Of a DNA stretch of 64,000 nucleotides, positions 1-7,997 are shown one piece after another. Source of the stretch: Solirubrobacterales bacterium. Its GTDB lineage: Bacteria > Actinomycetota > Thermoleophilia > Solirubrobacterales > Solirubrobacteraceae. Numbering within the stretch: position 1 is the stretch's first letter; every line of letters starts with the position of its first letter. Location of the stretch: positions 22,522 through 86,521 of the forward strand of contig PLFX01000027.1 of assembly GCA_003138355.1 (NCBI GenBank), in the 5' to 3' direction. Below the pieces are notes generated by a model. The model was not told the DNA's origin. It did not search any database and saw only the letters and a program-made list of their open reading frames with translations. The position numbers were made by a program, and so were the translations under genes.

Positions 1-816
1 GGCGTCGAAGTCGAGCTATTCGAATTCCCGCCCGGAATCAGCTCCTACCCGCGCGCGGCGCTCGCGCTGCGCCGGGGCTTCAACGGCAAGCGGTTCGATG
101 TCGTGCACGCGCACTTCGGCCTGACCGCGTGGCCAGCGCTCGCCGTGCGCGGCAGCCCCCACGCGCTGACGCTCCACGGGACGGACGTGCGCCACCCGCG
201 AACGCGGCGCGCGACGCTCGCCGTGCTGCCGCGGATGGACCTCGTCGCCGCGGTCTCCGAAGCGCTCGCTTCCGAGCTACCCGGCGAGGTCGCGGTCCTG
301 CCGATCGGCGTCGCGATGGAGCGCTTTCGCCCGATCCCGCGTGCCGCCGCTCGTCTCGCGCTCGGGCTCGAGCGCGAGAAGCCCTACCTTCTGTTCCCCG
401 CTGACCCGGCGCGCGCGGGCAAGCGATTCGACCGTGCGCGCGCACTCGCCGGCGACGTGTCGCTCCTGACGCTCGGCCAGACCGCGCCCGACCACGTCAC
501 GCTCGCGATCAACGCCGCGAACGCGGTACTCGTCCCCTCCGACGAGGAGGGCTACGGGCTAGCGGTGCTCGAGGCGCTCGCTTGCGACGTGCCCGTGCTC
601 GCGACGCCGGTCGGGATCCATGAGGAGGCGCTCGCGGGGATCGAGGGCACCCTCTGCGCGCCGTTCGACCACGCGCTCTGGAGCGCTGCGCTCGCGCCGG
701 CGCTGGCTGAGCCCGAGCCGCGGATCGCTGGTCGCGCGCGCGCGGCCGAGTTCGCGACGGACGTGATGGCCAGGCGCGTGCTCGCGGCGTGGGAGTCGCT
801 CGTCGCGAGCGCTTAG
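1..816 (+). CDS. Glycosyltransferase family 4 protein, 5' end outside window
   Basis: The frame is open from base 1, so the N-terminus lies outside; 271 residues are visible. It resembles a GT-B retaining glycosyltransferase of the GT4 type, which transfers a sugar from a nucleotide sugar to a lipid or glycan acceptor. Seen: HAHFG and HGTDVR in the N-terminal Rossmann half, and the C-terminal donor-site signature PSDEEGYGLAVLEALACDVP followed by VLATPVG, whose EGYGLAVLEAL part matches the family EX7E motif. The C-terminal half is somewhat short, since the usual loops after the hinge are trimmed. The acceptor cannot be deduced. The next gene starts 12 bases after the stop, and its -10 element overlaps this stop codon. 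Confidence 0.8.
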   Translation, partial: GVEVELFEFPPGISSYPRAALALRRGFNGKRFDVVHAHFGLTAWPALAVRGSPHALTLHGTDVRHPRTRRATLAVLPRMDLVAAVSEALASELPGEVAVLPIGVAMERFRPIPRAAARLALGLEREKPYLLFPADPARAGKRFDRARALAGDVSLLTLGQTAPDHVTLAINAANAVLVPSDEEGYGLAVLEALACDVPVLATPVGIHEEALAGIEGTLCAPFDHALWSAALAPALAEPEPRIAGRARAAEFATDVMARRVLAAWESLVASA

Positions 817-819
817 GAT
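814..819 (+). promoter_or_regulatory. -10 element, leaderless promoter of zinc-ribbon gene
   Basis: TAGGAT lies 8 nt before the ATG at 828, overlapping the stop codon of the glycosyltransferase gene. No Shine-Dalgarno sequence is present. Spacing fits transcription starting at or near the start codon. Confidence 0.45.
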
Positions 820-827
820 TCGCGCGG

Positions 828-1184
828 ATGGAGGGTTCGGAACAACGGGCGACGAGCTTCCTCGAGCGCGCGCGCCTGCGCCGTCGCGTCGCCTACCTGC
901 GCCGCCGCCGCGAGCTGGCGTTGCGCCAGCTCGGCCTTGCGGTTCTCGAGCAAGGCGACGTCGAGGCCCAGCTCGCCGCGCTCGTTGCGCTCGAGGAGGA
1001 GCGGACCAAGCTCGAGCAGGCACTCGGCGAGCACCGCGAGCTCGCGCTGCTACGTGAGCCGGGGATCGCCGTCTGCCCGCAGTGCCAGACGATCCACGGC
1101 AGCGACGCGAACTTCTGCCCGAACTGCGGCGCCAAGCGCGCGCCGCTCAGCCGCGGGGCGCGGACGCAAGCTCCCGAAGCGTGA
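828..1184 (+). CDS. Small zinc-ribbon protein with helical N-terminus
   Basis: 118 residues starting MEGSEQR. An upstream in-frame start at 789 exists but would overlap the preceding gene, and the TAGGAT element 8 nt before this ATG favours 828. Residues 1-75 are Arg/Glu/Leu-rich and predicted helical, probably coiled coil. The C-terminus has a zinc-ribbon with CPQC and CPNCG knuckles about 16 residues apart (zinc_ribbon_2 type). Function is unknown; this architecture suggests a structural or nucleic-acid-associated adaptor. The 3' end overlaps the convergent deacetylase gene by 38 bases. Confidence 0.7.
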   Translation: MEGSEQRATSFLERARLRRRVAYLRRRRELALRQLGLAVLEQGDVEAQLAALVALEEERTKLEQALGEHRELALLREPGIAVCPQCQTIHGSDANFCPNCGAKRAPLSRGARTQAPEA

Positions 1185-2088
1185 GCTCGACAGACCGCGC
1201 GAGCGCTGTGAGTTCGTAACCGCCCTCCAGTACCAGACCAAGCGGCACCCCCAATTCAGCGCACAGCTCGCGCACGGCCGCGGTCATCGCCGCGAAGCCC
1301 TCGTCGCTGACGCGGCAATCGGCGAGCGGATCCTCCGCGTGCGCGTCATAGCCCGCCGAGACGAGCACGAGCTGGGGCTCGAACTGGCGCGCGAGCGGAA
1401 CGGCGCGCTCCTCGATGAGGCCGCAGAAGACGTCGTCGCCGGAGCCCGCGGGGACCGGCAGGTTCACGGTGAAGCCGGCGCCGTCGCCCGCGCCGTGGTC
1501 GGTCGCGGGACCGGTTCCCGGCCAGAGGCCGTCCTGGTGGATCGAGATGAAGAGGACGCTCTGGCTGCGGGCGAAGATGTCGTTCGTGCCGTTGCCGTGA
1601 TGGACGTCCCAGTCGATGATCAGGACGCGCTCGAGGCCGTGCTCGCGGAGCGCGTGAGTCGCGGCCAGGGCGATGTTGTTGAACAGGCAGAAGCCCATCG
1701 CACGCGCGACCTTGGCGTGGTGGCCCGGCGGGCGCCCGGCGGCGAAGCCCGTGCTCGCCGCGTTCGTAAGCAGCAGCTCGACGAGCTCGACGGCACCGCC
1801 CGCGGAGCGCAGGGCTGCCTCCCAGGAGCCGGGACCGACGATCGTGTCCGCGTCGATCGCGCCTCCACCGCGCTCGCAGTAGGCGCCGACGGCGGCGACG
1901 TACTCGCGGAAGTGGACGTGCTCGAGCAGCGCACGGTCGACGCGCGGCGCCTCGCGGCGCTCGAAGCCGTGCCAGCCGACGCGGTCGAGTTGCGCCTCGA
2001 TCGCCCGGATCCGGTCGGCGCGTTCGGGGTGGGCGCCCGTGTCGTGGTCGAGGACCGCCGGATGGCTCAGATAGACCGGCGCGGACAT
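1147..2088 (-). CDS. Histone deacetylase superfamily protein (AcuC/HDAC-like amidohydrolase)
   Basis: 313 residues, the full length of a bacterial class II-like HDAC. These zinc hydrolases remove acetyl groups from lysine or small acetylamines. Catalytic features are all visible: RPPGHHA (His-His charge relay), DWDVHHGNGT and GYDAHAEDP (zinc-ligand Asp and His), and a C-terminal LEGGYE glycine turn. The N-terminus VYLSHPAVLDHDTGAHPER is typical and fixes the start. The substrate is unknown; acetylpolyamine or protein lysine are both possible. The start codon is only 20 bp from that of the divergent nadB. Confidence 0.88.
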   Translation of the reverse strand: MSAPVYLSHPAVLDHDTGAHPERADRIRAIEAQLDRVGWHGFERREAPRVDRALLEHVHFREYVAAVGAYCERGGGAIDADTIVGPGSWEAALRSAGGAVELVELLLTNAASTGFAAGRPPGHHAKVARAMGFCLFNNIALAATHALREHGLERVLIIDWDVHHGNGTNDIFARSQSVLFISIHQDGLWPGTGPATDHGAGDGAGFTVNLPVPAGSGDDVFCGLIEERAVPLARQFEPQLVLVSAGYDAHAEDPLADCRVSDEGFAAMTAAVRELCAELGVPLGLVLEGGYELTALARSVELTLRELASAPRG

Positions 2089-2108
2089 CGAGGTACGGTA
2101 CAGCCCGC
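2089..2108. promoter_or_regulatory. Compact divergent promoter between HDAC gene and nadB
   Basis: Only 20 bp separate the two start codons. The bases GGTACGGTACAG provide TACGGT 9 nt before the nadB ATG on the plus strand and TACCGT 6 nt before the HDAC ATG on the minus strand. Both match TAnnnT and nearly coincide, so both transcripts would be leaderless and could exclude each other. Confidence 0.45.
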
Positions 2109-3563
2109 ATGTCCGGCAGCGCCCCCATCGAGGCCGACCTGGCCGTCGTCGGGGCGGGTGCCGCAGGGCTCTACGTGTCGCTCGTCGCGGCGGCCGAAGG
2201 GGCGACGATCGCGCTGCTCGCGGCCTCTCCGTTCGCGCAGACCGCGAGCTACTGGGCGCAGGGCGGCCTGGCGGCCGCGCTTTCGGTCGAGGACAGCCTC
2301 GAGGCCCACCTGCGCGACACGCAGATCGCGGGGCGGGCGCTCGTGCGCGAGTCGGCTGCGCGCGTCCTCTGCGCCGAGGCGCCGGCGTGCGTTCGCGAGC
2401 TCGAACGACTCGGTGTGCACTTCGACGCGGACCGCCACGGCCAGCTTGCTCTCGGGCTCGAAGGCGGCCACTCGGTGCGACGGATCGTGCACGCCGGCGG
2501 CAGTGCGACCGGGCGGCGCGTCGTCCGCCAGCTTTCGGCGCTCGCCGCCACCGAGCCGCGGATCGCGATCCTCGAGCACGCGCGCGCCACCGCGCTCTTG
2601 TCCGCGGACGGACGCTGTGCGGGCGTGAGCTGCGACGACGGGCGGCGGGTGCATGCCCGTGCCGTCGTGATCTGCGCCGGTGGGGCCGCCGCGCTGTGGT
2701 CGAGAACGACGAACCCGCCGGGCTCGCTCGGGACGGGGATGCTGCTCGCCCACGCCGCGGGGGCGCAGCTCGCGGACCTCGAGTTCATGCAGTTTCACCC
2801 GACGGCGGTGATCGGGGTGGCGGGTCGCGAGGGCTTCCTGATGACGGAGGCGATCCGCGGCGAAGGCGGCCTGCTGCTCGACGACGACGGTCAGCGCTTC
2901 GTCGACGAGCTCGCGCCGCGCGATGAGGTCAGCCGCGCGATCGACGCGCTGCTCGCGGCGAGCGGTGGCCGTTGCGTCTGGCTCGACATGCGCGAGGTCG
3001 ACCCGGCGCTCTTCCCGAACATCGTCGAGTCGCTCGCCGAGGCCGGCCTCGACGTGACGTGCGAGCTTGTGCCGGTCGCGCCGGCCGCGCATTACATGGT
3101 CGGCGGGATCGTCGCCGACCTCGAAGGCCGCTCGAGCCTGCCCGGCCTGTTCGCGGTCGGCGAGTCATCGTGCACCGGCCTGCACGGCGCCAACCGGCTC
3201 GCGTCCAACTCGCTCAGCGAGTGCTTCGTCTGGGGCGCCCGCGCCGCCCGCGCGACGGTCGCAGAGCCGGCTCGCGGGCGCGCGCAGCCGGAGCCCTTCG
3301 CGACACCGAGCCTCGCGGTGGATGGCGCCACGAAGGCCGCTCTGTGGGAGCTCGCGGGGCTGCGTCGAAGCGCCGAGGGCCTTGAGCGCCTGCTCGAGGA
3401 TCCGCACCCGCTCGCCCGCGCAATCGCGCGCTGCGCGCTTGCCCGCACCGAGACCCGCGGGGTGCATTGCCGCACCGATCACCCGCAGACCGATCCGGAG
3501 CTCGACGCGCGCCATACGGTCCTCGACGCCGGCGGAGCGCCGAGGCTCGAGCTGTGGAGCTGA
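2109..3563 (+). CDS. nadB: L-aspartate oxidase
   Basis: 484 residues. NadB oxidises L-aspartate to iminoaspartate with FAD, the first step of de novo NAD synthesis. Seen: N-terminal FAD-binding VGAGAAGLY (residues 14-22), SYWAQGGLAAA, a substrate-loop region FMQFHPTAV, EAIRGEGG, and near the C-terminus HYMVGGIV, GLFAVGE and LHGANRLASNS, all typical of the succinate dehydrogenase/aspartate oxidase family. It is shorter than the E. coli enzyme because the C-terminal helical domain is abbreviated. The arrangement HYMVGG and the lack of neighbouring sdh genes support aspartate oxidase over fumarate reductase. nadA and nadC are not in the window. Confidence 0.92.
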   Translation: MSGSAPIEADLAVVGAGAAGLYVSLVAAAEGATIALLAASPFAQTASYWAQGGLAAALSVEDSLEAHLRDTQIAGRALVRESAARVLCAEAPACVRELERLGVHFDADRHGQLALGLEGGHSVRRIVHAGGSATGRRVVRQLSALAATEPRIAILEHARATALLSADGRCAGVSCDDGRRVHARAVVICAGGAAALWSRTTNPPGSLGTGMLLAHAAGAQLADLEFMQFHPTAVIGVAGREGFLMTEAIRGEGGLLLDDDGQRFVDELAPRDEVSRAIDALLAASGGRCVWLDMREVDPALFPNIVESLAEAGLDVTCELVPVAPAAHYMVGGIVADLEGRSSLPGLFAVGESSCTGLHGANRLASNSLSECFVWGARAARATVAEPARGRAQPEPFATPSLAVDGATKAALWELAGLRRSAEGLERLLEDPHPLARAIARCALARTETRGVHCRTDHPQTDPELDARHTVLDAGGAPRLELWS

Positions 3564-3711
3564 GCGACCCGCCTAGACCCGTGCGGCGCCCGCCCGCTTA
3601 AGCCAGCCCTAACACGCCCGAATAGTCGCCTTCATACGGCCGGAGCACACTGGACCGCTGAGAGGAGCGCGTGCCCCCGAGGCGCGCGGAGCGCAAAGGA
3701 AGGCGGACCCG

Positions 3712-4149
3712 ATGTATCAGTTCAGCCGGGGGATGTTCAGGGAGCTCACTCCGATGGTCGAACGACGCAACGGCGGGCGCCACTACATGGAGGACCAGCT
3801 CTACGTCCTGCACGCCTGCGAGGGAGCGGTGCGGCGCCTCGCGACCGACCGCCACTATTTCGCGCGCCCGGCGCGGACGCTATTCGCCGATGTGCGTTGC
3901 TACTTCCCGGTCGCGCGCCAGCAGCAGGTCTACTCGATCATCGAGCGCTACATCGCGTTCGCCGACGAGTTCCTTGCGTCGCTGCCACCGGCCGGCTGCG
4001 ATGCGGAGGGGAACCCGCTGCAGTGTCGCGCGCTGACGCGCAAGGGCACGGCATGCCAGCGCACTCCGCTGGCGCACAACGGCTACTGCCCGTCGCACCA
4101 GCACCTCGCCGAGACCGAGCACGCGGCACCTGCCGCGCTGGCGGCCTAG
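3712..4149 (+). CDS. Unknown protein with C-terminal Cys3His zinc motif
   Basis: 145 residues, start preceded by GGAAGG. No function recognised. Residues 1-95 are helical with many aromatic and basic residues and no membrane segment. Residues 103-128 form a compact motif CRALTRKGTACQRTP followed by YCPSH, i.e. C-x9-C-x11-C-x2-H. This resembles the small zinc-binding modules found in proteins that contain a CxAxTxxGxxC pattern and are often linked to nucleic acids. The neighbours (nadB, a dehydrogenase) do not suggest a role. Confidence 0.7.
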   Translation: MYQFSRGMFRELTPMVERRNGGRHYMEDQLYVLHACEGAVRRLATDRHYFARPARTLFADVRCYFPVARQQQVYSIIERYIAFADEFLASLPPAGCDAEGNPLQCRALTRKGTACQRTPLAHNGYCPSHQHLAETEHAAPAALAA

Positions 4150-4180
4150 AACCCCGCGGCAGCCCCGACTCGGCGCGGGG

Positions 4181-4186
4181 TAGGCT
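4181..4186 (+). promoter_or_regulatory. -10 element before the dehydrogenase gene
   Basis: TAGGCT lies 6 nt before the ATG at 4193 with no Shine-Dalgarno sequence, consistent with leaderless transcription. The flanking bases also form two competing hairpins (see findings). Confidence 0.4.
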
Positions 4187-4192
4187 GCCGGG

Positions 4193-5113
4193 ATGGCGGC
4201 AAAGCCGCGGATCGGCTTCATCGGGCTCGGGATGATGGGCTACCTGATGGCGGCTTCGCTACGGCGCGCCGGGTTCGCGCTGAGCGTCTGGAATCGCACG
4301 CCCGAGAAAGCCGAGCGCTGGGTCGCTGAGCACGGCGGCGACGTCGCGGCGACCCCCGCGGAGCTTGCGGCGAACGTCGAGCTCGTGATCACGATGGTCG
4401 TCGACGGGTCGCAGGTCAGGGAGCTGCTGCTCGGTCGCGATGGTGTCGTGTACGGCGCGGGGGACGGTCTGCTGTGCGTCGATTGCTCGACGATCGGGCG
4501 CGAGGCCGCGCTGGCGATCGGCGCCGCGCTGCGCGAGCACGGGCTGCGATTCGTGGATGCGCCGGTTACCGGCTCGACCCCGGCCGCCCGCGACGGCACG
4601 CTAACGATCATGGCCGGCGGGGCTGACGGCGACGTCGCGCAGGCGCGGCCTGCGCTCGCGGCGATGAGCGCGCGGGTCATCCATGCGGGACCGCTCGGCG
4701 ACGGCCAGGCGATCAAGGTGATCAACAACGCCGTGGCGGCAGCCAACGCCGTGACGGTGGCGGAGGCCCTGATCGCGGCGGCCGCCGGCGGCCTCGACCT
4801 CGACGCGGTGGTCGCCGTGCTGAGCAGCGGCTCGGGCGGATCGAAGATCCTCGAAGCCAAAGGCGCGGCGATGCGTGAGCACGACTACACGCCGCTTTTT
4901 CGGACGGCGCACATGGCAAAGGACGTCGCACTGTGCGTCGAGGAAGCGGGTCCGGGGCGCTTTCGCAGCGCCGAGCTCGCGCTCGGAGATCTGCGCGTCG
5001 CCGCGCATCAGGGCTACGCGGAAGCGGACTTCGCGGCCGTCGTCGAGGCCGTCGAGGGACGCTCCGGGGGCCGTTTGGGAACCCGCTCGAAAGCGCGGAA
5101 AACTACTAAATAG
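4193..5113 (+). CDS. NAD(P)-dependent beta-hydroxyacid dehydrogenase (3-hydroxyisobutyrate dehydrogenase family)
   Basis: 306 residues, usual family length. Seen: N-terminal Rossmann motif GFIGLGMMGYLMA, the substrate-binding signature FVDAPVTGSTPAARDGTLTI (family DAPVSGG), and the catalytic region GQAIKVINNA, where the lysine matches the general acid of this family. The C-terminal half is all-helical. The family includes 3-hydroxyisobutyrate, tartronate semialdehyde and glyoxylate/succinic semialdehyde reductases; nothing in the neighbourhood fixes the substrate. The C-terminus ends in a basic tail RSKARKTTK. Confidence 0.88.
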   Translation: MAAKPRIGFIGLGMMGYLMAASLRRAGFALSVWNRTPEKAERWVAEHGGDVAATPAELAANVELVITMVVDGSQVRELLLGRDGVVYGAGDGLLCVDCSTIGREAALAIGAALREHGLRFVDAPVTGSTPAARDGTLTIMAGGADGDVAQARPALAAMSARVIHAGPLGDGQAIKVINNAVAAANAVTVAEALIAAAAGGLDLDAVVAVLSSGSGGSKILEAKGAAMREHDYTPLFRTAHMAKDVALCVEEAGPGRFRSAELALGDLRVAAHQGYAEADFAAVVEAVEGRSGGRLGTRSKARKTTK

Positions 5114-5122
5114 CAGCAAAGT

Positions 5123-5151
5123 TTGGAGTTTTCGGGGCGATTGCGTATCCT
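5123..5151 (+). promoter_or_regulatory. Probable sigma-70 type promoter before DUF1802 gene
   Basis: TTGGAG (5123-5128) and TATCCT (5146-5151) are separated by exactly 17 bp in a locally AT-richer stretch just after the dehydrogenase stop. The start codon is about 69 bp downstream, so this transcript would have a leader, unlike many others here. Confidence 0.5.
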
Positions 5152-5219
5152 GTAGTCGTCGCTTGGTGAAACGCCTGCAACGCCTCGCGACGGCTCATCT
5201 CGAACTCTCTGATCTAGTG

Positions 5220-5852
5220 ATGCCAATTGCTTTCAAGGAATGGGCGGTGACCGTCCGCGCGCTCGCCGAGGGTGAGCAGCTCGTCACGCTCCGAAAGGGC
5301 GGCATCCGCGAGCCGCAAAAGCACTTCGAGGTCGAGTACGAGCGGTTCTTCCTCTACCCGACCTTCGACCACCAGCGCTCGGACCTCGTGCGCGAGTCCC
5401 ATCGCCCCGAGCTGCGCCGCGCGCTCGAGGAGGGCGTGTGGGCTGACGGCGAGCCGTCGCTGCCGGGCGCCCGGTCGACCCTCGCCCTGCTGCCGCCCGA
5501 CCGCGTCCGCATTCGCGCCTGGGCCGAGGTCGCGGCCCAGTACACGGTCACCGACCCGCGCGTCGTCGACGCGCTTTCACCGTTCTACGTGTGGACGCCC
5601 GACTACGCCGAGAAGCGCCTCGAGTGGAAGCGCCGGCATCCGCTGCATGTCCTGCTGCTGCGCACATATCGCATCCCGCGGCCGGTCACGGTCAAGGTGC
5701 GCGACGAGTACGCCGGCTGCCGCTCGTGGCTGGAGCTGCAGCGCGACCTCCCGTTCGAGGGCACACCAGTCCTCTCGGATGAGGAGTTCGACCGCGCCGC
5801 CGAGGAGATCGAGTCGATCGTCTCGAGCGCGCGCGAGCCCGTCTACGCCTAG
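5220..5852 (+). CDS. DUF1802 family protein
   Basis: 210 residues from the ATG at 5220; the frame is open further upstream but that part lies over the preceding gene and promoter. Starts MPIAFKEWAVTVRALAEGEQ, matching the DUF1802 pattern in which an AKEW-like N-terminus is followed by LRKGGIRE and a FxLYPTFxHQ segment. No membrane segment or catalytic motif is obvious. Function is not known; members are cytoplasmic and occur in cyanobacteria and actinobacteria. Confidence 0.8.
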   Translation: MPIAFKEWAVTVRALAEGEQLVTLRKGGIREPQKHFEVEYERFFLYPTFDHQRSDLVRESHRPELRRALEEGVWADGEPSLPGARSTLALLPPDRVRIRAWAEVAAQYTVTDPRVVDALSPFYVWTPDYAEKRLEWKRRHPLHVLLLRTYRIPRPVTVKVRDEYAGCRSWLELQRDLPFEGTPVLSDEEFDRAAEEIESIVSSAREPVYA

Positions 5853-5878
5853 CGGTTCTACGCAAACGTCTTAGCCCG

Positions 5879-6504
5879 TCAGGGGCAGGAGTGGCGCGTG
5901 CGCTTATAGATGCTCTCGGCTGCGCTCTGCAGCGGTCCCATCACGTTGCTGAGCGTGCCGCCCGCGGTGCGCTCGATGCCGATCAAGAGTACGCAGCGCC
6001 CTTCGGTATAAGCACGTTCGCCGCCTGAAACCCGAGTGCCGCCGTGGTCCAGGCGCGCGATCCGCCGATCGCGCTGAGGCTGTAGCGTCGCACGACGCTC
6101 GCGCCCATCGTCCCGACAGCGAGTTGCTTGTAGTCCTCGGCGAGCTCGGTGCTCGCGCTCCGCGCGGACCCGAGCTCGAGCGCCCAGGAGATGCCGCCGC
6201 CCGATCCGTTCTTCGGCGTGTAGAGCGTGTACTCGCTCGATGCTGCGACAAATCCCTCCCGCTCGAGACGGGCCGTCAGCGGCGTCCTCGCGCCGCCCTA
6301 CGCGCTCGCCGTAGTGAAGCTCGTGGCCGCACCGTCCGGCGCGTAGCCGGCGACGTCACCGCTTCGCACGAGGAACGCGGCCAGATGGCTTGCCGCGGCG
6401 CGCGGCGTAGAGCTCGCAGCAAGAGCCGCTGAGGTGCTGACGGCGAGCACGACAGCGGAGACCGATCCGAGCCGCGACGCGTGTCGACGTGCGAAACGAA
6501 GCAT
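5879..6504 (-). pseudogene. Broken gene for a secreted protein (in-frame stop plus frameshift)
   Basis: Reading from the ATG at 6504 gives a signal peptide (basic MLRFARR, hydrophobic core, ALAAS), then AFLVRSGDVAGYAPDG and a TAG stop at 6298-6300. The same frame continues with coherent protein (GFVAASSEYTLYTP, GISWALELGSARSASTELAE) to a TGA near 5986. The sense then resumes in another frame as RCVLLIGIERTAGG and ends near 5879. Spliced, it would be about 205 residues resembling an exported-protein family common in Solirubrobacterales. A TAGGAT box remains 10 nt before the ATG. Two independent lesions argue for a true pseudogene, although sequencing error is possible. Confidence 0.65.
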
Positions 6505-6514
6505 CGGGGACACG

Positions 6515-6520
6515 ATCCTA
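6515..6520 (-). promoter_or_regulatory. -10 element of the broken secreted-protein gene
   Basis: TAGGAT (minus strand) lies 10 nt before the ATG at 6504, matching the leaderless pattern seen elsewhere in the window; it supports the chosen start of the pseudogene. Confidence 0.35.
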
Positions 6521-6566
6521 GCCGCGGGCGGAGCCTCCGGCAGCAGTCGAGGGGCCGGCGCGCAGG

Positions 6567-6983
6567 TCAGGCGATCGTCAGGTCGAGCTCGGCGACGCCG
6601 TGCGCGTCGATGCGGAAGGCGCGTAGCGCCGGCTGCGCGCCGGCGAGGCCAACGATCAGGTAGATCGTCCCCGGCCACAGCGGCTGGCAGAGCTCGGGCG
6701 GCACGGCGATGTTGATGTCGGTCTGCGACGGGTACGGCTCGCTTCGCGTGTGAGAGTGGTAGATCGCGCCGAGCTCGAGGCCGGCGGCTTCGATCTCGCC
6801 GAGCAGCCGGTACATCTCGACCGGCTCGATCTCGTAGCGAAGCGGGCTCGCATGGATGTTCGTCGCGGGGTAGACGCGGCGGGCCTCGCCGTCGGAGGAG
6901 CCGACCATGCCGCAGCATTCGTTCGGCGCTTCCGCCAGCGCGTGGGCGACGATCTCGTCGCGGAGCGTGCTGGGGATCTTCAT
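6567..6983 (-). CDS. mec: JAMM/MPN+ metalloprotease, Mec-type CysO-cysteine hydrolase
   Basis: 138 residues from MKIPSTLRDE. The JAMM zinc-protease motif is complete: H76-S-H78, S86 and D89 in HSHTRSEPYPSQTD, with E22 in NECCGMVG as the likely catalytic glutamate. In Mycobacterium tuberculosis, Mec (Rv1334) releases cysteine from the CysO-cysteine adduct. Here it lies 22 bp after cysM in a cluster with cysO and an activating enzyme, supporting the same role. It may also trim the C-terminal serine of the local CysO. Cytoplasmic. Confidence 0.88.
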   Translation of the reverse strand: MKIPSTLRDEIVAHALAEAPNECCGMVGSSDGEARRVYPATNIHASPLRYEIEPVEMYRLLGEIEAAGLELGAIYHSHTRSEPYPSQTDINIAVPPELCQPLWPGTIYLIVGLAGAQPALRAFRIDAHGVAELDLTIA

Positions 6984-7005
6984 GGCGCCAGCGCCGCGCC
7001 GGTGC

Positions 7006-7977
7006 TCACCACCACAGCGTCGAGTCGAGGTTCTCGATCTCCTCGACCGGGCGCGTGTAGACGCCGCTCGAGAGGTAGCGCCAACCGTCGTCGGCGACGA
7101 TGAAGACGACATTCCCCTCGTCGAGCTCGCCCGCGATGCGCGCCGCGACACGCGCGATCGCGCCCGAGGAGACGCCGGCGAAGATGCCTTCCTCGTCGAG
7201 CAGCTTCCGCGTCCAGACGATCGCGTCGCGGTTGGTCACGAAGATCTTCCGGTCGAGCAGCGAGAGGTCGATGATCGGCGGGATGAAGCCGTCGTCGAGC
7301 GAGCGCAGGCCCTGGACCGGCTCGCCCTGCATCGGTTCGGCCGCGACGATCTTGACGCTGTCGCCGAGAACCTCCTTCAAGCGCCTACCGTTGCCCATCA
7401 GCGTGCCGCCGGTCCCGAGCCCGGCGACAAACGCCGCGACGCTGTCGAGCTCCTCGAGTATCTCGAGCGCCGTGCCGTCGTAGTGCGCGCGCGGGTTCGC
7501 CTCGTTGCCGTACTGGTAGGGCATGTAATAGCGCGAGTCTGCGGCGGCGAGCTCGAGCGCCAGCTCGACGGCGCCGTTCGAGCCCTTGGCGCCCTCCGAG
7601 GAGATGATCTCGGCGCCCCACATCTGGAGCAGCTGCGTGCGCTCGACCGTGACGTTGTCGGGCATCACGACCTTGAGCGGGTAGCCCTTGAGCTTGCAGA
7701 GCATCGCGAGCGAGATCCCCGTGTTGCCGGAGGTCGGCTCGAGGATCACCTGCCCGGGAGCGATCGCGCCCTTCTCCTCCGCGTCCTCGAGCATCGAGCG
7801 CGCGACCCGGTCCTTGACCGAGCCTGTCGGGTTGCGCGACTCGAGCTTCGCCCAGATTCGTACGCCGGGCTTTGGCGAGAGCTGGCGCAGCTCGACGAGC
7901 GGCGTGTTGCCGATCGATTGCACGACGTCGGCATAGCGCCCGCCGCAGGGGCGATTCTCGAGCTCCCGTGCTCCCAT
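7006..7977 (-). CDS. cysM: O-phosphoserine-type cysteine synthase, CysO-thiocarboxylate dependent
   Basis: 323 residues, fold-type II PLP enzyme. PLP lysine K55 is in NPTGSVKDR, with the phosphate loop GTGGT at about 188-192. R225 in GLRSLDDG aligns with the arginine that selects O-phosphoserine in M. tuberculosis CysM, and the C-terminus DSTLWW matches the mobile tail that closes over its active site. The product would be CysO-cysteine, cleaved by Mec. It sits between cysO (20 bp away) and mec. A TATCTT element 10 nt before the ATG suggests an internal promoter. Confidence 0.9.
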   Translation of the reverse strand: MGARELENRPCGGRYADVVQSIGNTPLVELRQLSPKPGVRIWAKLESRNPTGSVKDRVARSMLEDAEEKGAIAPGQVILEPTSGNTGISLAMLCKLKGYPLKVVMPDNVTVERTQLLQMWGAEIISSEGAKGSNGAVELALELAAADSRYYMPYQYGNEANPRAHYDGTALEILEELDSVAAFVAGLGTGGTLMGNGRRLKEVLGDSVKIVAAEPMQGEPVQGLRSLDDGFIPPIIDLSLLDRKIFVTNRDAIVWTRKLLDEEGIFAGVSSGAIARVAARIAGELDEGNVVFIVADDGWRYLSSGVYTRPVEEIENLDSTLWW

Positions 7978-7987
7978 CGCTTTACAG

Positions 7988-7993
7988 AAGATA
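7988..7993 (-). promoter_or_regulatory. Possible internal -10 element for cysM
   Basis: TATCTT on the minus strand, 10 nt before the cysM ATG, in the short gap after cysO. It fits the TAnnnT leaderless spacing, but a GTAAAG sequence could also act as a weak ribosome site. Confidence 0.3.
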
Positions 7994-7997
7994 GCTG

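Noticed and set aside
937..2628. 563-residue plus-strand frame
   Set aside because: Antisense to the HDAC-family gene and out of frame with nadB; Arg/Glu-rich low-complexity composition typical of GC-rich shadow frames.
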